From contig NZ_JABJQZ010000001.1 of assembly GCF_013155335.1 (NCBI RefSeq), positions 682,001 to 746,000 on the forward strand: a DNA stretch of 64,000 bases. Direction: 5' to 3'. The notes under the pieces were generated by a model. It made no database searches and was not told the DNA's origin. It worked only from the letters and a program-made list of their open reading frames with translations. This document shows, in pieces, positions 1-7,969 of the stretch (position 1 is its first letter; every line of letters starts with the position of its first letter). The DNA comes from Nocardioides sp. zg-1230 (GTDB lineage: Bacteria; Actinomycetota; Actinomycetes; Propionibacteriales; Nocardioidaceae). The translations under genes and the position numbers were made by a program.

Positions 1-232
1 TGTGGCCGCCGACCTCCGCCACTCGGTCCCCGGGACCCACGAGCCGGCCAAACAGAGCCATCGTCGCCGCCTCGCGGCGTCGGCGATGGAACCAGTAGCC
101 CTTGTGCCGGAAGCTGTGCAGCCGCAGGCGGTCACGCGTGTGCGGGTTGCGGATGGTGATGTCACCCGGGTTGTGCGCCGCGAGCCAGGGCAGGATCCGG
201 CGGCGGGCGTGGGCGACGAGGTCCAGGCTCAT
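1..232 (-). CDS. FkbM-type methyltransferase, N-terminal part (runs off the window)
   Basis: Reading the reverse strand from an ATG at 232 gives 77 residues, open to the window edge. The N-terminus ends in a SAM-binding motif I, GDRVAEVGGH, preceded by FRHKGYWFHRRRREAATM. That arrangement is typical of FkbM-family O-methyltransferases, which often methylate sugars in polysaccharide loci. It diverges from the forward glycosyltransferase operon that starts 107 bases away, so a role in decorating the same polysaccharide is likely but inferred. The catalytic C-terminal two thirds lie outside the window, so substrate cannot be judged. Confidence 0.7.
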   Translation of the reverse strand, partial: MSLDLVAHARRRILPWLAAHNPGDITIRNPHTRDRLRLHSFRHKGYWFHRRRREAATMALFGRLVGPGDRVAEVGGH

Positions 233-338
233 TGAGCCGCCACCCTAGTGCCGCCCGGCGATCGACGACAGGACCGAGCCGTTGACTAGACTCGCGGCCG
301 TCCGGCCGTGTGGCAGGACTCCAGAGAAGAGGTGAGGC

Positions 339-1952
339 GTGCCGGTCCCGGCGGTGACCCTTCGTCTCACCGGCACGGCACCCGACGACAGGATCCTCGC
401 GTGGGTGCGCGCCCTCGGTCGCGTCCCGGCCCAGCGACGCTCGCTGGAGCTGCTCGGGGCCGACGCCTCCCCGGAGGGGTTCGGAGACCGCCTGCGGGCC
501 GCTGGTGTCGAGGCGGTCGCGGGCACTCTGGCGTCGTACGCCCCGGGCGAGGTGGTCGTGCTCGCCCGCGCGGCGGACCTGCCCACCCCCTCGTGCCTGC
601 GCCTGCTCGTCGTGGCCGCCGCCGAGGGGACGGACGTCGTCAGCACCCGGGTGCTGCCCGTCGGCGCGGTGGCAGACGGTGACCCCGCACCTCGACCGTG
701 CGTGGCCGTCCCTCCTTCAGCACCCGACGACTGCCGGCGCGCCTCGACACCCGATTCTGCGGTCGCGGCCGCCGAGCGGTCCGGCACTCCCCTCCGGAGG
801 CTCGACGCGGCCGCTGTGCTCAGCGAGGCGCGGGACGGTGACCCGCCGGCCGCCCCCGCCACCGGCCGGAGTGAGCACCAGCCGCCCTACGGTCACCCGG
901 CCGCCCTGCCGGCCACCGCCCTGCACCAGCTACTCGTTGCGACCGGCGTCACGCCGCCGACTCTCCCTGCCGGGCAGGAACCGCGTCCCTTCCTGAGCGT
1001 CCTGACCCGCACCCAGGGCACCCGGCTGCAGTGCCTGGAAGAGGTGCTGACCTGCCTGGCTGGCCAGACGTGCCGCGACTTCGAGGTCCTGCTGGCGTGC
1101 CACCGCACGACCCCGGAGGGCCTGGCTGCCGTGCACCGAGTGCTGGCCGAGGCGCCGGAGTGGTTGCGCGAGCGCGTGCGGGTGCTCGAGGTCGAGCGAC
1201 CCGGACGCTCCTCACCGCTCAATGAAGCCCTCGACGCCTCCCGCGGCCGCTACGCCGTGGTGCTCGACGACGACGACGCCGTCACCGCCGAGTGGGTGGC
1301 GGCCTACGCCGCGCTCGAGGCACAGCAGCCGGGCGTCGTCCTGCGGTCCGTGGCCCTGGCCCAGCCCGTCCGGCCGGTCCAGGTCGCGGACGAGCACGGC
1401 CCACGCGGGCCGGTGCCCGTCGAGACCGAACCGGCCCACCACGTGTGGCCCGACACGTTCAGCATCGTCGACCACCTGTGGGACAACGCCTCACCGCCGA
1501 TGACCTTCGCGATCCCGCGTGGCGTCTTCGACGACCTCGGCGTGCGCTTCGACGAGGCGCTCGACACAACGGAGGACTGGGACGTCCTGGTGCGGGCCGC
1601 GGCCGTCACCGGTGTCGTCGACACACCTGCGGTGACGGCGGTCTACCGCGTGTGGGGGGACGGCGAGGGCTCGCGGCACCTCCACGACGGTGCCCAGTGG
1701 CAGGCGAGCCGCGAGGCCGTGCTCGCCAAGCTCGACCGGGCTCCCCTCGTGCTCGCGCCGGGCGTCGCCCGGGAGGTGAGGGAGCTCCACCGCGCCCTCG
1801 CGGAGGAAACCGAGGAGAAGTACCGGTTCGCCGCCCTCAACGAGCAGGCGGCATCGGATCTGCGGGCGGTCAACGACGCCGTCGCGGCGCTGCGCGAGCA
1901 GGTCGCCGACCTCAAGGAGCGCAACGCCCGGCTGCGCCGGAGGCTCCGGTGA
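339..1952 (+). CDS. Family 2 glycosyltransferase with C-terminal coiled coil
   Basis: A 537-residue protein starting at GTG 339, with a purine-rich ribosome site (AGAAGAGGTGAGG) just upstream. The GT-A core starts near residue 215 (FLSVLTRTQ...). It has the acidic nucleotide-sugar/metal motif VVLDDDDAVTAEW near residue 310 and a conserved TTEDWDVLVRA segment near 410. The last 60 residues (AREVRELHRALAEETEEK... to LKERNARLRRRLR) look like a coiled coil. The first 200 residues form an extra domain I do not recognise. It is the first gene of the forward polysaccharide operon and overlaps the next gene by 4 bases. It probably transfers a sugar to a lipid-linked acceptor on the cytoplasmic face; donor and acceptor are unknown. 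Confidence 0.8.
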   Translation: MPVPAVTLRLTGTAPDDRILAWVRALGRVPAQRRSLELLGADASPEGFGDRLRAAGVEAVAGTLASYAPGEVVVLARAADLPTPSCLRLLVVAAAEGTDVVSTRVLPVGAVADGDPAPRPCVAVPPSAPDDCRRASTPDSAVAAAERSGTPLRRLDAAAVLSEARDGDPPAAPATGRSEHQPPYGHPAALPATALHQLLVATGVTPPTLPAGQEPRPFLSVLTRTQGTRLQCLEEVLTCLAGQTCRDFEVLLACHRTTPEGLAAVHRVLAEAPEWLRERVRVLEVERPGRSSPLNEALDASRGRYAVVLDDDDAVTAEWVAAYAALEAQQPGVVLRSVALAQPVRPVQVADEHGPRGPVPVETEPAHHVWPDTFSIVDHLWDNASPPMTFAIPRGVFDDLGVRFDEALDTTEDWDVLVRAAAVTGVVDTPAVTAVYRVWGDGEGSRHLHDGAQWQASREAVLAKLDRAPLVLAPGVAREVRELHRALAEETEEKYRFAALNEQAASDLRAVNDAVAALREQVADLKERNARLRRRLR

Positions 1953-3247
1953 CGGGCATCTGGCAGCGGCTGCGGAGACCCCCCGAACCACCCCTGAGCG
2001 TGCCCGGGGTGGTGTGGACGCTGGCCGTCGCTGCCCTGTTCTTCCACCTCAGCAACCCGCTCACCATGGTGCCGTTCTTCGGCGACTCCCTGCACCGATC
2101 GATCATTGTCGCCGTCGGCGCCACCGTGCTGACCCTCCCATGGCTCCGCCTGCCCCGCCTCCCCTGGGCGGTGCTGCCCGCGATCGCGCTGATGTACGCC
2201 TCGCTCGGGTGGACCATCAGCTGGGACGTCACCTGGGGCGTCTCGCAGGTCTACGTGAAGGTCGCGCTCGTCGCGTGGCTCTGCACGTGGTCGACCGACG
2301 CGCGCTCCCTCACGCACGGCCTGCACCTCGGCGGCGTGGTGGTCGTCGTCACGAGCGTGTACGCCTTCTGGGCGGGGCTGCCCTTCGCCGACGTGCCCGC
2401 TGATGCCACGGGCTTCCTTGCCGGGGTCGGTGCCAACCGCAACATCCTCGGTTACACCCTCGTGCTCGCCTGGGCCGCCGCCCTCGCGCACGTGCCGCAC
2501 GGGCGGGTGGCCCGGCCCGCCTGGACCCTCGGTGTGGCCACCATTGCCCTCGGGCTGTTCCTCGCCCAGTCGGCCACGGCGTTCGTCGTCGCCGCACTGG
2601 TCGCGGGCCTCGCGCTGGCGCTCGCCCGGCGTGACCCCCTCTCGGTGCGACTGGGTACGCATCGGCCGCTCGTGCTGGCGGCCGGGGGTGGCGCGGCGGC
2701 GCTCGCCGCCCTGCTCGCCACCGGGGTGCTGCTCGGTCGCGACGTCGCCTCGCTGTCGGGCCGCACCCAGATCTGGGCGGCCATCTGGGACGCCACCTAC
2801 GGTCAACGCCTGCTCGGGCAGGGCTGGGGCACCACATGGCCGCACGCCTGGGTGCAGGCCCCGCCCAACCCGGTCTTCGAGTACGTCAACGCCAACTACG
2901 GAGCGGGCGTCGTTGCCCACGGCCACGCCTCGCTCATGGACGTCATGCCCGACCTCGGTTTCGCCGGGATGGCGGCGTTCGCCCTCGCCCACGTCGTCGT
3001 CGCGGTGCTGGGCGTGCACCGGTGGTGGCGGACCCCGTCGGAGACCGCGCGGCGCGACCCGACCGGACGGCTGGTGCTGCTGGTCCTGCTGGGGCTGGTC
3101 GCCTACGGGGCGACGGAGCCGCTGGCGACGACCCCGCTGGGCTGGTTCCTGCTCGTCGTGCTGGCGGGCCTGGCCGGACGTCCTACGTGTGCGGACGACG
3201 AGGCGGGCCGGAGTTTGGCGGCGCGTCCCCGCCACGTGCAAAGGTAG
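1949..3247 (+). CDS. O-antigen ligase/polymerase-like membrane protein
   Basis: 432 residues. The GTG start (1949) overlaps the upstream stop in GTGA. About ten hydrophobic segments alternate with short loops. There is a large extracytoplasmic loop between residues ~265 and 335 (SLSGRTQIW ... GQGWGTTWPH ... AHGHASLMDVMPDLG), the usual place of the Wzy_C/WaaL catalytic loop. The SGRTQIW and H-x-H-x-x-x-M motifs resemble O-antigen ligase family proteins. It likely polymerises or transfers lipid-linked glycans outside the membrane. A second, different polymerase candidate lies at 9423-10913, so one may polymerise and the other ligate. Family assignment is by topology and the loop motif only. Confidence 0.75.
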   Translation: MTGIWQRLRRPPEPPLSVPGVVWTLAVAALFFHLSNPLTMVPFFGDSLHRSIIVAVGATVLTLPWLRLPRLPWAVLPAIALMYASLGWTISWDVTWGVSQVYVKVALVAWLCTWSTDARSLTHGLHLGGVVVVVTSVYAFWAGLPFADVPADATGFLAGVGANRNILGYTLVLAWAAALAHVPHGRVARPAWTLGVATIALGLFLAQSATAFVVAALVAGLALALARRDPLSVRLGTHRPLVLAAGGGAAALAALLATGVLLGRDVASLSGRTQIWAAIWDATYGQRLLGQGWGTTWPHAWVQAPPNPVFEYVNANYGAGVVAHGHASLMDVMPDLGFAGMAAFALAHVVVAVLGVHRWWRTPSETARRDPTGRLVLLVLLGLVAYGATEPLATTPLGWFLLVVLAGLAGRPTCADDEAGRSLAARPRHVQR

Positions 3248-3252
3248 CGTCC

Positions 3253-4227
3253 ATGTCGCATGTGCTGGTGACCTGCGCCGGCCGCCGCGTCTCGCTCGTG
3301 CAGGGCTTCGTCGAGGCCGCCCACGCGCGTGGACTGAAGGTGCTGGCCGCAGACCCCGACCCCCTCGCTCCTGCCCTGGTCGGCGTCGACCAGGCCGTGC
3401 GGGTGCCGCCGTTGGCCGACCCCGACTACCTCCCGACGCTGCTCCGCGTCGTCCGCGAGCACGGCATCGGGCTGGTGGTGCCCACGATCGACACCGAGCT
3501 GCCGCTCCTCGCCCAGCACGTGGCCGACCTGGCGGACGCGGGGGCGACCGCTCTCGTCTCGAGCGAGGGCTTCGTCGACATCTGCGGCGACAAGGCCCTG
3601 ACCGCCGAGGCCTTCGCGGCGCGCGGCGTCGACGTACCCCGGTCCTGGCTGCCCGACGAGCTGACCGACGACGTGCTGGCCGACCTTCCGGACGACCTCG
3701 TCGTGAAGCCACGCAACGGGAGCTCCAGCAAGGACGTGCACCTCGTCGCGCGCGACCAGGTCGTGCAGACGGTGGCGGTCGTCCCGCAGCCGATCGTGCA
3801 GGAGCGCCTCACCGGACCGGAGGTGACGGTCGACGCGTTGCTCGACCTCGAGGGGCGACCGCTCCACTACGTCCCGCGCACCCGCATCAAGACCCTGGGC
3901 GGTGAGTCGATCCAGGGCGTCACGCTGCCCCACGACGAGCTGGGCCCGTGGATCGAGCGCGTCCTCGCGGCGTGCAGCGACCTGGGCGCGCGTGGTCCGG
4001 TGACCCTGCAGTTCTTCCGCACCGACCGTGGGCCCGTCCTGATCGAGGTCAACCCCCGCTTCGGCGGCGGGTTCCCGTTGACGCGAGCGGCTGGGGGCGA
4101 CTACCCCGCCTGGCTGCTGGACGAGCTGGCGGGTAGCGCGCCCACGGAGCGTTTCGGCGACTACCGGGCCGGTCTCTACATGACCCGCCACATGGTCGAG
4201 CACTTCACCGACACCCTCCGATGGTGA
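3253..4227 (+). CDS. ATP-grasp enzyme, CarB/ligase-like
   Basis: 324 residues from ATG 3253, five bases after the previous stop. The N-terminus is a pre-ATP-grasp Rossmann half (HVLVTCAGRRVSLVQGF). Next comes the central ATP-grasp fold with the KPRNGSSSKDV lysine/glycine loop near residue 155. The metal-binding end is VLIEVNPRFGGGFPLTRAAG near residue 265; the E-x-N-x-R-x-G-G signature is complete. Such proteins in polysaccharide loci are often called carbamoyl-phosphate-synthase large-chain-like; they activate a carboxylate with ATP and join it to an amine. Because the locus also makes a 4-amino sugar, amidation of that sugar is an attractive inference. It overlaps the HAD gene by 7 bases. 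Confidence 0.8.
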   Translation: MSHVLVTCAGRRVSLVQGFVEAAHARGLKVLAADPDPLAPALVGVDQAVRVPPLADPDYLPTLLRVVREHGIGLVVPTIDTELPLLAQHVADLADAGATALVSSEGFVDICGDKALTAEAFAARGVDVPRSWLPDELTDDVLADLPDDLVVKPRNGSSSKDVHLVARDQVVQTVAVVPQPIVQERLTGPEVTVDALLDLEGRPLHYVPRTRIKTLGGESIQGVTLPHDELGPWIERVLAACSDLGARGPVTLQFFRTDRGPVLIEVNPRFGGGFPLTRAAGGDYPAWLLDELAGSAPTERFGDYRAGLYMTRHMVEHFTDTLRW

Positions 4228-4925
4228 GGCCCGGCACCCGCGGCGTCGTCCTCGACCTCGACGACACGCTCTACCTGGAGCGGGACTACGTACGCTCCGG
4301 GTTCGGCGCGGTGGCCGAGCACCTCGCCGCCGGATGGGACGTGGACGCCGCCCGCGTCCGTGAGCACCTGTGGCGGCGGTTCACCGAGGGCGAGCGCGGC
4401 AGCCACTTCGACGACCTGGTCTCCGGCGACCCGGCCCTGCGGGACCGCGTGCACGTGCCGGACCTCGTCGAGGTCTACCGCCACCACGTCCCCGCCATCC
4501 GCCTGCTCCCGGGCATCGAGGACCTGGTCGGGGCGCTGCGCTCGGCGGGACTGCGGACGGGGGTCATCAGCGACGGCGCCCTCGCCAGCCAGCAGGCGAA
4601 GGTCGACGCGCTCGCGGTGGACCGCCTCATCGAGGGCCCCGTCGTGCTGACCGACGTGTGGGGTCGTGAGGGCTGGAAGCCGCACCCGCGCGCGTTCCTC
4701 CACGTCCAGCAGGCGTGGAGCCTGCCCCCGGAGGACCTCGTCTACGTCGGCGACAACCCGCACAAGGACTTCGACGCGCCGCGCGACCTCGGCTGGGCGT
4801 GCGTACGCCTCCGGCTCCCGGGTCAGCTGCACGCCGACGTGCCCGACCGGGTGGTCCCCGACCTGACGGTCACCTCGGTGGGCGCGCTCGCCGAGGCACT
4901 GACGCCCGCACCTAGACTCCGCTGA
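4221..4925 (+). CDS. HAD-superfamily hydrolase
   Basis: 234 residues. It has all four HAD motifs: DLDDTLY (motif I, two catalytic Asp, residue ~12), VISDGA (motif II), the GWKPHPRAF lysine (motif III) and YVGDNPHKDF (motif IV). The cap domain lies between residues 20 and 90. It is translationally coupled to the ATP-grasp gene by a 7-base overlap. ATP-grasp/HAD pairs recur in surface-glycan clusters, so the enzyme probably removes phosphate from a small intermediate of the same pathway. The exact substrate cannot be read from sequence. Confidence 0.82.
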   Translation: MVRPGTRGVVLDLDDTLYLERDYVRSGFGAVAEHLAAGWDVDAARVREHLWRRFTEGERGSHFDDLVSGDPALRDRVHVPDLVEVYRHHVPAIRLLPGIEDLVGALRSAGLRTGVISDGALASQQAKVDALAVDRLIEGPVVLTDVWGREGWKPHPRAFLHVQQAWSLPPEDLVYVGDNPHKDFDAPRDLGWACVRLRLPGQLHADVPDRVVPDLTVTSVGALAEALTPAPRLR

Positions 4926-4926
4926 C

Positions 4927-5550
4927 ATGGACCGAGGACTCGTGCTCAAGCGCCTCTTCGACCTGGCCGTCTCCCTCCCCGCGCTCGTGGTGAGCCTGCC
5001 GCTGCAGGCCGTGACCGCGCTGGCCGTGCGGCTCTCCATGGGGCGTCCGGTCCTCTTCCGGCAGCGCCGCCCCGGCCTGCACGGAGAAGTGTTCGAGCTG
5101 GTGAAGTTCCGCACCATGCACCACGAGGACGTCTCCCGCGGGCGCGTCGACGACGCCTCGCGGCTCACCACCACCGGCCGCGTCTTGCGCAAGCTCAGCC
5201 TCGACGAGCTCCCCTCGTTGTGGAACATCGTGCGCGGCGACATGTCGCTGGTGGGGCCGCGACCGCTGCTGGAGCGCTACCTCGACCGGTACAGCCCCGA
5301 GCAGGCCCGGCGCCACGAGGTCCGTCCCGGCCTGACGGGGCTGGCGCAGGTGTCGGGGCGCAACCAGCTGTCGTGGGAGGACAAGCTCCGCCTCGACGTC
5401 GAGTACGTCGACACCCGCAGCTTCATCGGCGACCTGCGCATCCTGGCCGCGACGGTGCGTCAGGTCGTCCGCGGCTCGGGCGTCTCCGCGGTCGGGGAGG
5501 CCACCATGCCCGAGTTCCACGGCACCACCGCACGCGAGGACCGCGCCTGA
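4927..5550 (+). CDS. Polyprenyl-phosphate sugar-1-phosphate transferase (PglC-like, monotopic)
   Basis: 207 residues, the size of the minimal bacterial sugar transferase domain without the multi-span N-terminus of WcaJ/WbaP. A single N-terminal re-entrant hydrophobic helix (residues ~8-33) is followed by the family signatures RPVLFRQRRPGLHG, FELVKFRTM, LRKLSLDELPSLWNIVRGDMSLVGPRP and RHEVRPGLTGLAQVSGRN. The Asp-Glu pair in LSLDELP is the expected catalytic dyad. It starts assembly of the repeat unit by moving a phospho-sugar from UDP onto undecaprenyl phosphate at the inner membrane. Together with the PglF/PglE-like genes at 15453-18391 it suggests that the first sugar is a 4-amino-4,6-dideoxy HexNAc; that link is inferred. 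Confidence 0.88.
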   Translation: MDRGLVLKRLFDLAVSLPALVVSLPLQAVTALAVRLSMGRPVLFRQRRPGLHGEVFELVKFRTMHHEDVSRGRVDDASRLTTTGRVLRKLSLDELPSLWNIVRGDMSLVGPRPLLERYLDRYSPEQARRHEVRPGLTGLAQVSGRNQLSWEDKLRLDVEYVDTRSFIGDLRILAATVRQVVRGSGVSAVGEATMPEFHGTTAREDRA

Positions 5551-6812
5551 TGCGGATCGGATTCGTCACGCAGTGGTTCCCGCCCGAGCCCGGCACGGTG
5601 GTCCCCTCCGCCATCGCCGAGGGCCTGCACGGCGCGGGCCACCAGGTCGAGGTCCTCACCGGGTTCCCCAACTACCCCACCGGCCGGGTCATGGACGGCT
5701 ACCGCGTCCGGCCCTACCAGCGGGAGACGACCGCGTCCGGCATCCCGGTGCACCGCGCGCCGCTGTGGCCCAACCACGACTCTCGCGCCGTCGCACGGAT
5801 GGCCAACTACCTCTCCTTCGCCGCCGGCGCGAGCGCGGTGGCCCGCGCGCGGATGCCGCGTCCCGACGTGTGGCTCGTCTACTCCTCACCGGCGACCGCC
5901 GTGCTGCCGGTGGTGCGGGCGCTGCGCCGCCACCGCGCCCCCTACTTCCTCCTCGTGCAGGACCTGTGGCCCGACAGCGTCACCGGCAGCGGCTTCGTCG
6001 GCGGCGCGGCAGGGTCGGCGGTCGAGGGGCTGCTCACCCGCTTCTGCGACGCGTCCTACCGCCACGCGGGCGGCATCGGTGTCATCTCCCCGGGGATGCG
6101 TCGCGTGCTCGTGGGGCGGGGCGTGCCGGACGGCATCGTCCACGACACCCCCAACTGGATCTCCGACGACCACCTCCTGCCCGGTGACGCGCCCGACCCG
6201 CAGCTGCGCCGCGACCTCGGGCTGCCGCCCGGACGACTGTGGATGTACGCCGGGAACCTGGGCGAGCTCCAGGGCCTCGACGCCCTCGTCGAGGCGTTCG
6301 CCCGCCGCCCCGAGGCGCAGCTCGTGCTCGTCGGGGACGGCGTCGCCCGCCCGCGGCTCGAGGAGCTCGCCACCCGGCTCGGTGCGGACAACGTGCGCTT
6401 CGCCGGCTCGGTGCCCACCTCGGAGGTGGGCCGCTGGATCGCCGCGTCGGACGTCCAGGTGGTCTCCCTCCAGGACACGCCGCTGCTCCGCGTCACCATG
6501 CCGAGCAAGGTGCAGGGCTCGCTCGCTGCGACGCGCCCGGTGCTGGTCCACGCCGCCGGCGACGCGGCGGCGGTCGTGACCGGTGCCCGCTGCGGGTGGG
6601 CGGCCACTCCGGGCGACGCTGCCGCGCTCGACGCCGCCATCGGCGACGGGCTCGCGGTGGAGGAGGCCGACCTCCGGGCGATGGGCCGGGGCGCGCGCCG
6701 GCTCTACGAGGAGCAGTTCTCCCCCCAGGTGGGGCCGGCGCGCCTCGCCCGGGCACTCGAGGCGGCCGCGTCGGCGCACCCGACCGGCACGGCCGGGCCG
6801 GGCGCCCGCTAG
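5550..6812 (+). CDS. GT4 glycosyltransferase, WbuB/WcaI-like
   Basis: 420 residues. The ATG at 5550 shares its A with the upstream TGA. It is a GT-B fold: an N-terminal acceptor domain beginning MRIGFVTQWFPPEPGT, and a C-terminal nucleotide-binding domain with LWMYAGNLGELQGLDALVEAF, LVLVGDG and a VTMPSKVQGSLAATRPV segment equivalent to the E-x7-E region. WbuB-type enzymes act in repeat units that contain L-FucNAc, and the FucNAc pathway genes lie in the facing operon. Its stop codon TAG overlaps the stop codon of the convergent gene on a CTAG palindrome. It is the last gene of the forward operon. Confidence 0.83.
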   Translation: MRIGFVTQWFPPEPGTVVPSAIAEGLHGAGHQVEVLTGFPNYPTGRVMDGYRVRPYQRETTASGIPVHRAPLWPNHDSRAVARMANYLSFAAGASAVARARMPRPDVWLVYSSPATAVLPVVRALRRHRAPYFLLVQDLWPDSVTGSGFVGGAAGSAVEGLLTRFCDASYRHAGGIGVISPGMRRVLVGRGVPDGIVHDTPNWISDDHLLPGDAPDPQLRRDLGLPPGRLWMYAGNLGELQGLDALVEAFARRPEAQLVLVGDGVARPRLEELATRLGADNVRFAGSVPTSEVGRWIAASDVQVVSLQDTPLLRVTMPSKVQGSLAATRPVLVHAAGDAAAVVTGARCGWAATPGDAAALDAAIGDGLAVEEADLRAMGRGARRLYEEQFSPQVGPARLARALEAAASAHPTGTAGPGAR

Positions 6813-7969
6813 TCCCGGCCCACCGCGCCGAGCACCTGGTCCAGGGTGGGCGCGTCGACCGAGCCGGTGGCGTGTGTCGCCGCGCGCCGCGACCACTCCG
6901 CCCACTCGTCGTCGTCCATGTCGGCGAAGCGCTGCACGGCGGCGCCGACCTCCGGCGCCGACTCGCAGGCCGCGCGGTCGAGCACCACGCCGGCCCCGGC
7001 GTCCGCGACAGCGGACCACGGTGTCTGGTCGCTGATCAGCACCGGGCACCCGGCGCGGAGCGCCTCGCCGATGGCGTGGCCGAAGTTCTCGCCGCGCGTC
7101 AGCAGGGCGAAGAGGTGGCTGGTCCGCAGCACCTGCTCGACCTCCTCGGGGCCGACGGCGCCGGCGAGGCGCACGTCGACGTGGGCCGGCAGCCGCCCGA
7201 CGAGGTCCTGCACCAGCGCCACGTGCTCCTCGTCCTCCAGCAGGCCGATGACGTCGAGGTGCACCGGGGTCGTGACGTGGGCGAGGCCGCGGACGAGGTC
7301 GTCGATGCCCTTCACGGGCGCGACCCGGCCGACGGTGACGACCCGGAGGCGATCGGTGCGGAGCGGTCGTGCGGCCGTCGTCGTCCCCCGCAACGGTCGC
7401 AGCCGCTCAGGCACGACCGCGGTCCGGGCGCCCGGGAACACCCGCTCGACGTCAGCACGCTCGCGTGCGGAGCTGACGACCCACGTCGTGGGCGAGCCGC
7501 CGAAGCGCAGCGCCCACCGGGTGCCCCGCAGCAGCCCGATCCACACGCGCTTCTGCCACGGGGTGCCCAGGGCGAGGGCGCTGGCCGCCAGCTCGCCGCG
7601 GGGGCTGGACAGCAGGCGTCCGTGCCACCTCGACAGACCGAGGACGAGCAGCGGCAGGACCGTGAAGCCCTTCGACATGACGGAGTTGACGTAGACGACG
7701 TCGGCCGAGCGCATCGTGCGGAGGGCCTCGCGCCACTGCCGCCGGCTGCCCCACGAGGGCGGCGGGAGGTAGGTGACGGGCGTGCCGGCCACCTCGGTCG
7801 TGCCGACGTGGGGCGGGGGGTAGGGGCGGGTGTCACCCAGGTCGCGGTCTGCCGTCAGCACGTGGACCTCGTGGCCGGCGAGCTGCTCGACGGCTCCCGT
7901 GATGCCCGGCACCGGGCCACCCGCCTTGTGCGCCGGCACGTAGGCAGGCGCCAGCACCACGACCTTCAC
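6809..7969 (-). CDS. GT4 glycosyltransferase
   Basis: 386 residues; the GTG start overlaps the flippase stop (GTGA). N-terminal half: KVVVLAPAYVPAHKAGGPV. The middle has WVVSSARERADVERVFPGA; the C-terminal GT-B half begins LRVVTVGRVAPVKGIDDLVRGL and ends with LLTRGENFGHAIGEALRAGCPVLIS, the classic GT4 donor-binding E-x7-E. It is the last gene of the reverse polysaccharide operon and presumably adds one residue of the repeat unit in the cytoplasm. Donor unknown. Confidence 0.82.
   Translation of the reverse strand: MKVVVLAPAYVPAHKAGGPVPGITGAVEQLAGHEVHVLTADRDLGDTRPYPPPHVGTTEVAGTPVTYLPPPSWGSRRQWREALRTMRSADVVYVNSVMSKGFTVLPLLVLGLSRWHGRLLSSPRGELAASALALGTPWQKRVWIGLLRGTRWALRFGGSPTTWVVSSARERADVERVFPGARTAVVPERLRPLRGTTTAARPLRTDRLRVVTVGRVAPVKGIDDLVRGLAHVTTPVHLDVIGLLEDEEHVALVQDLVGRLPAHVDVRLAGAVGPEEVEQVLRTSHLFALLTRGENFGHAIGEALRAGCPVLISDQTPWSAVADAGAGVVLDRAACESAPEVGAAVQRFADMDDDEWAEWSRRAATHATGSVDAPTLDQVLGAVGRD

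Noticed and set aside
2..235. A forward open frame at the left edge
   Set aside because: The reverse strand reads as an FkbM methyltransferase with a SAM motif, so the forward frame is its shadow.
1643..3712. A 689-codon open frame on the reverse strand
   Set aside because: It lies antisense to the glycosyltransferase and ligase genes. It is Arg/Gly/Pro-rich without motifs and is a by-product of the very high GC content, like several other long antisense frames across the window.
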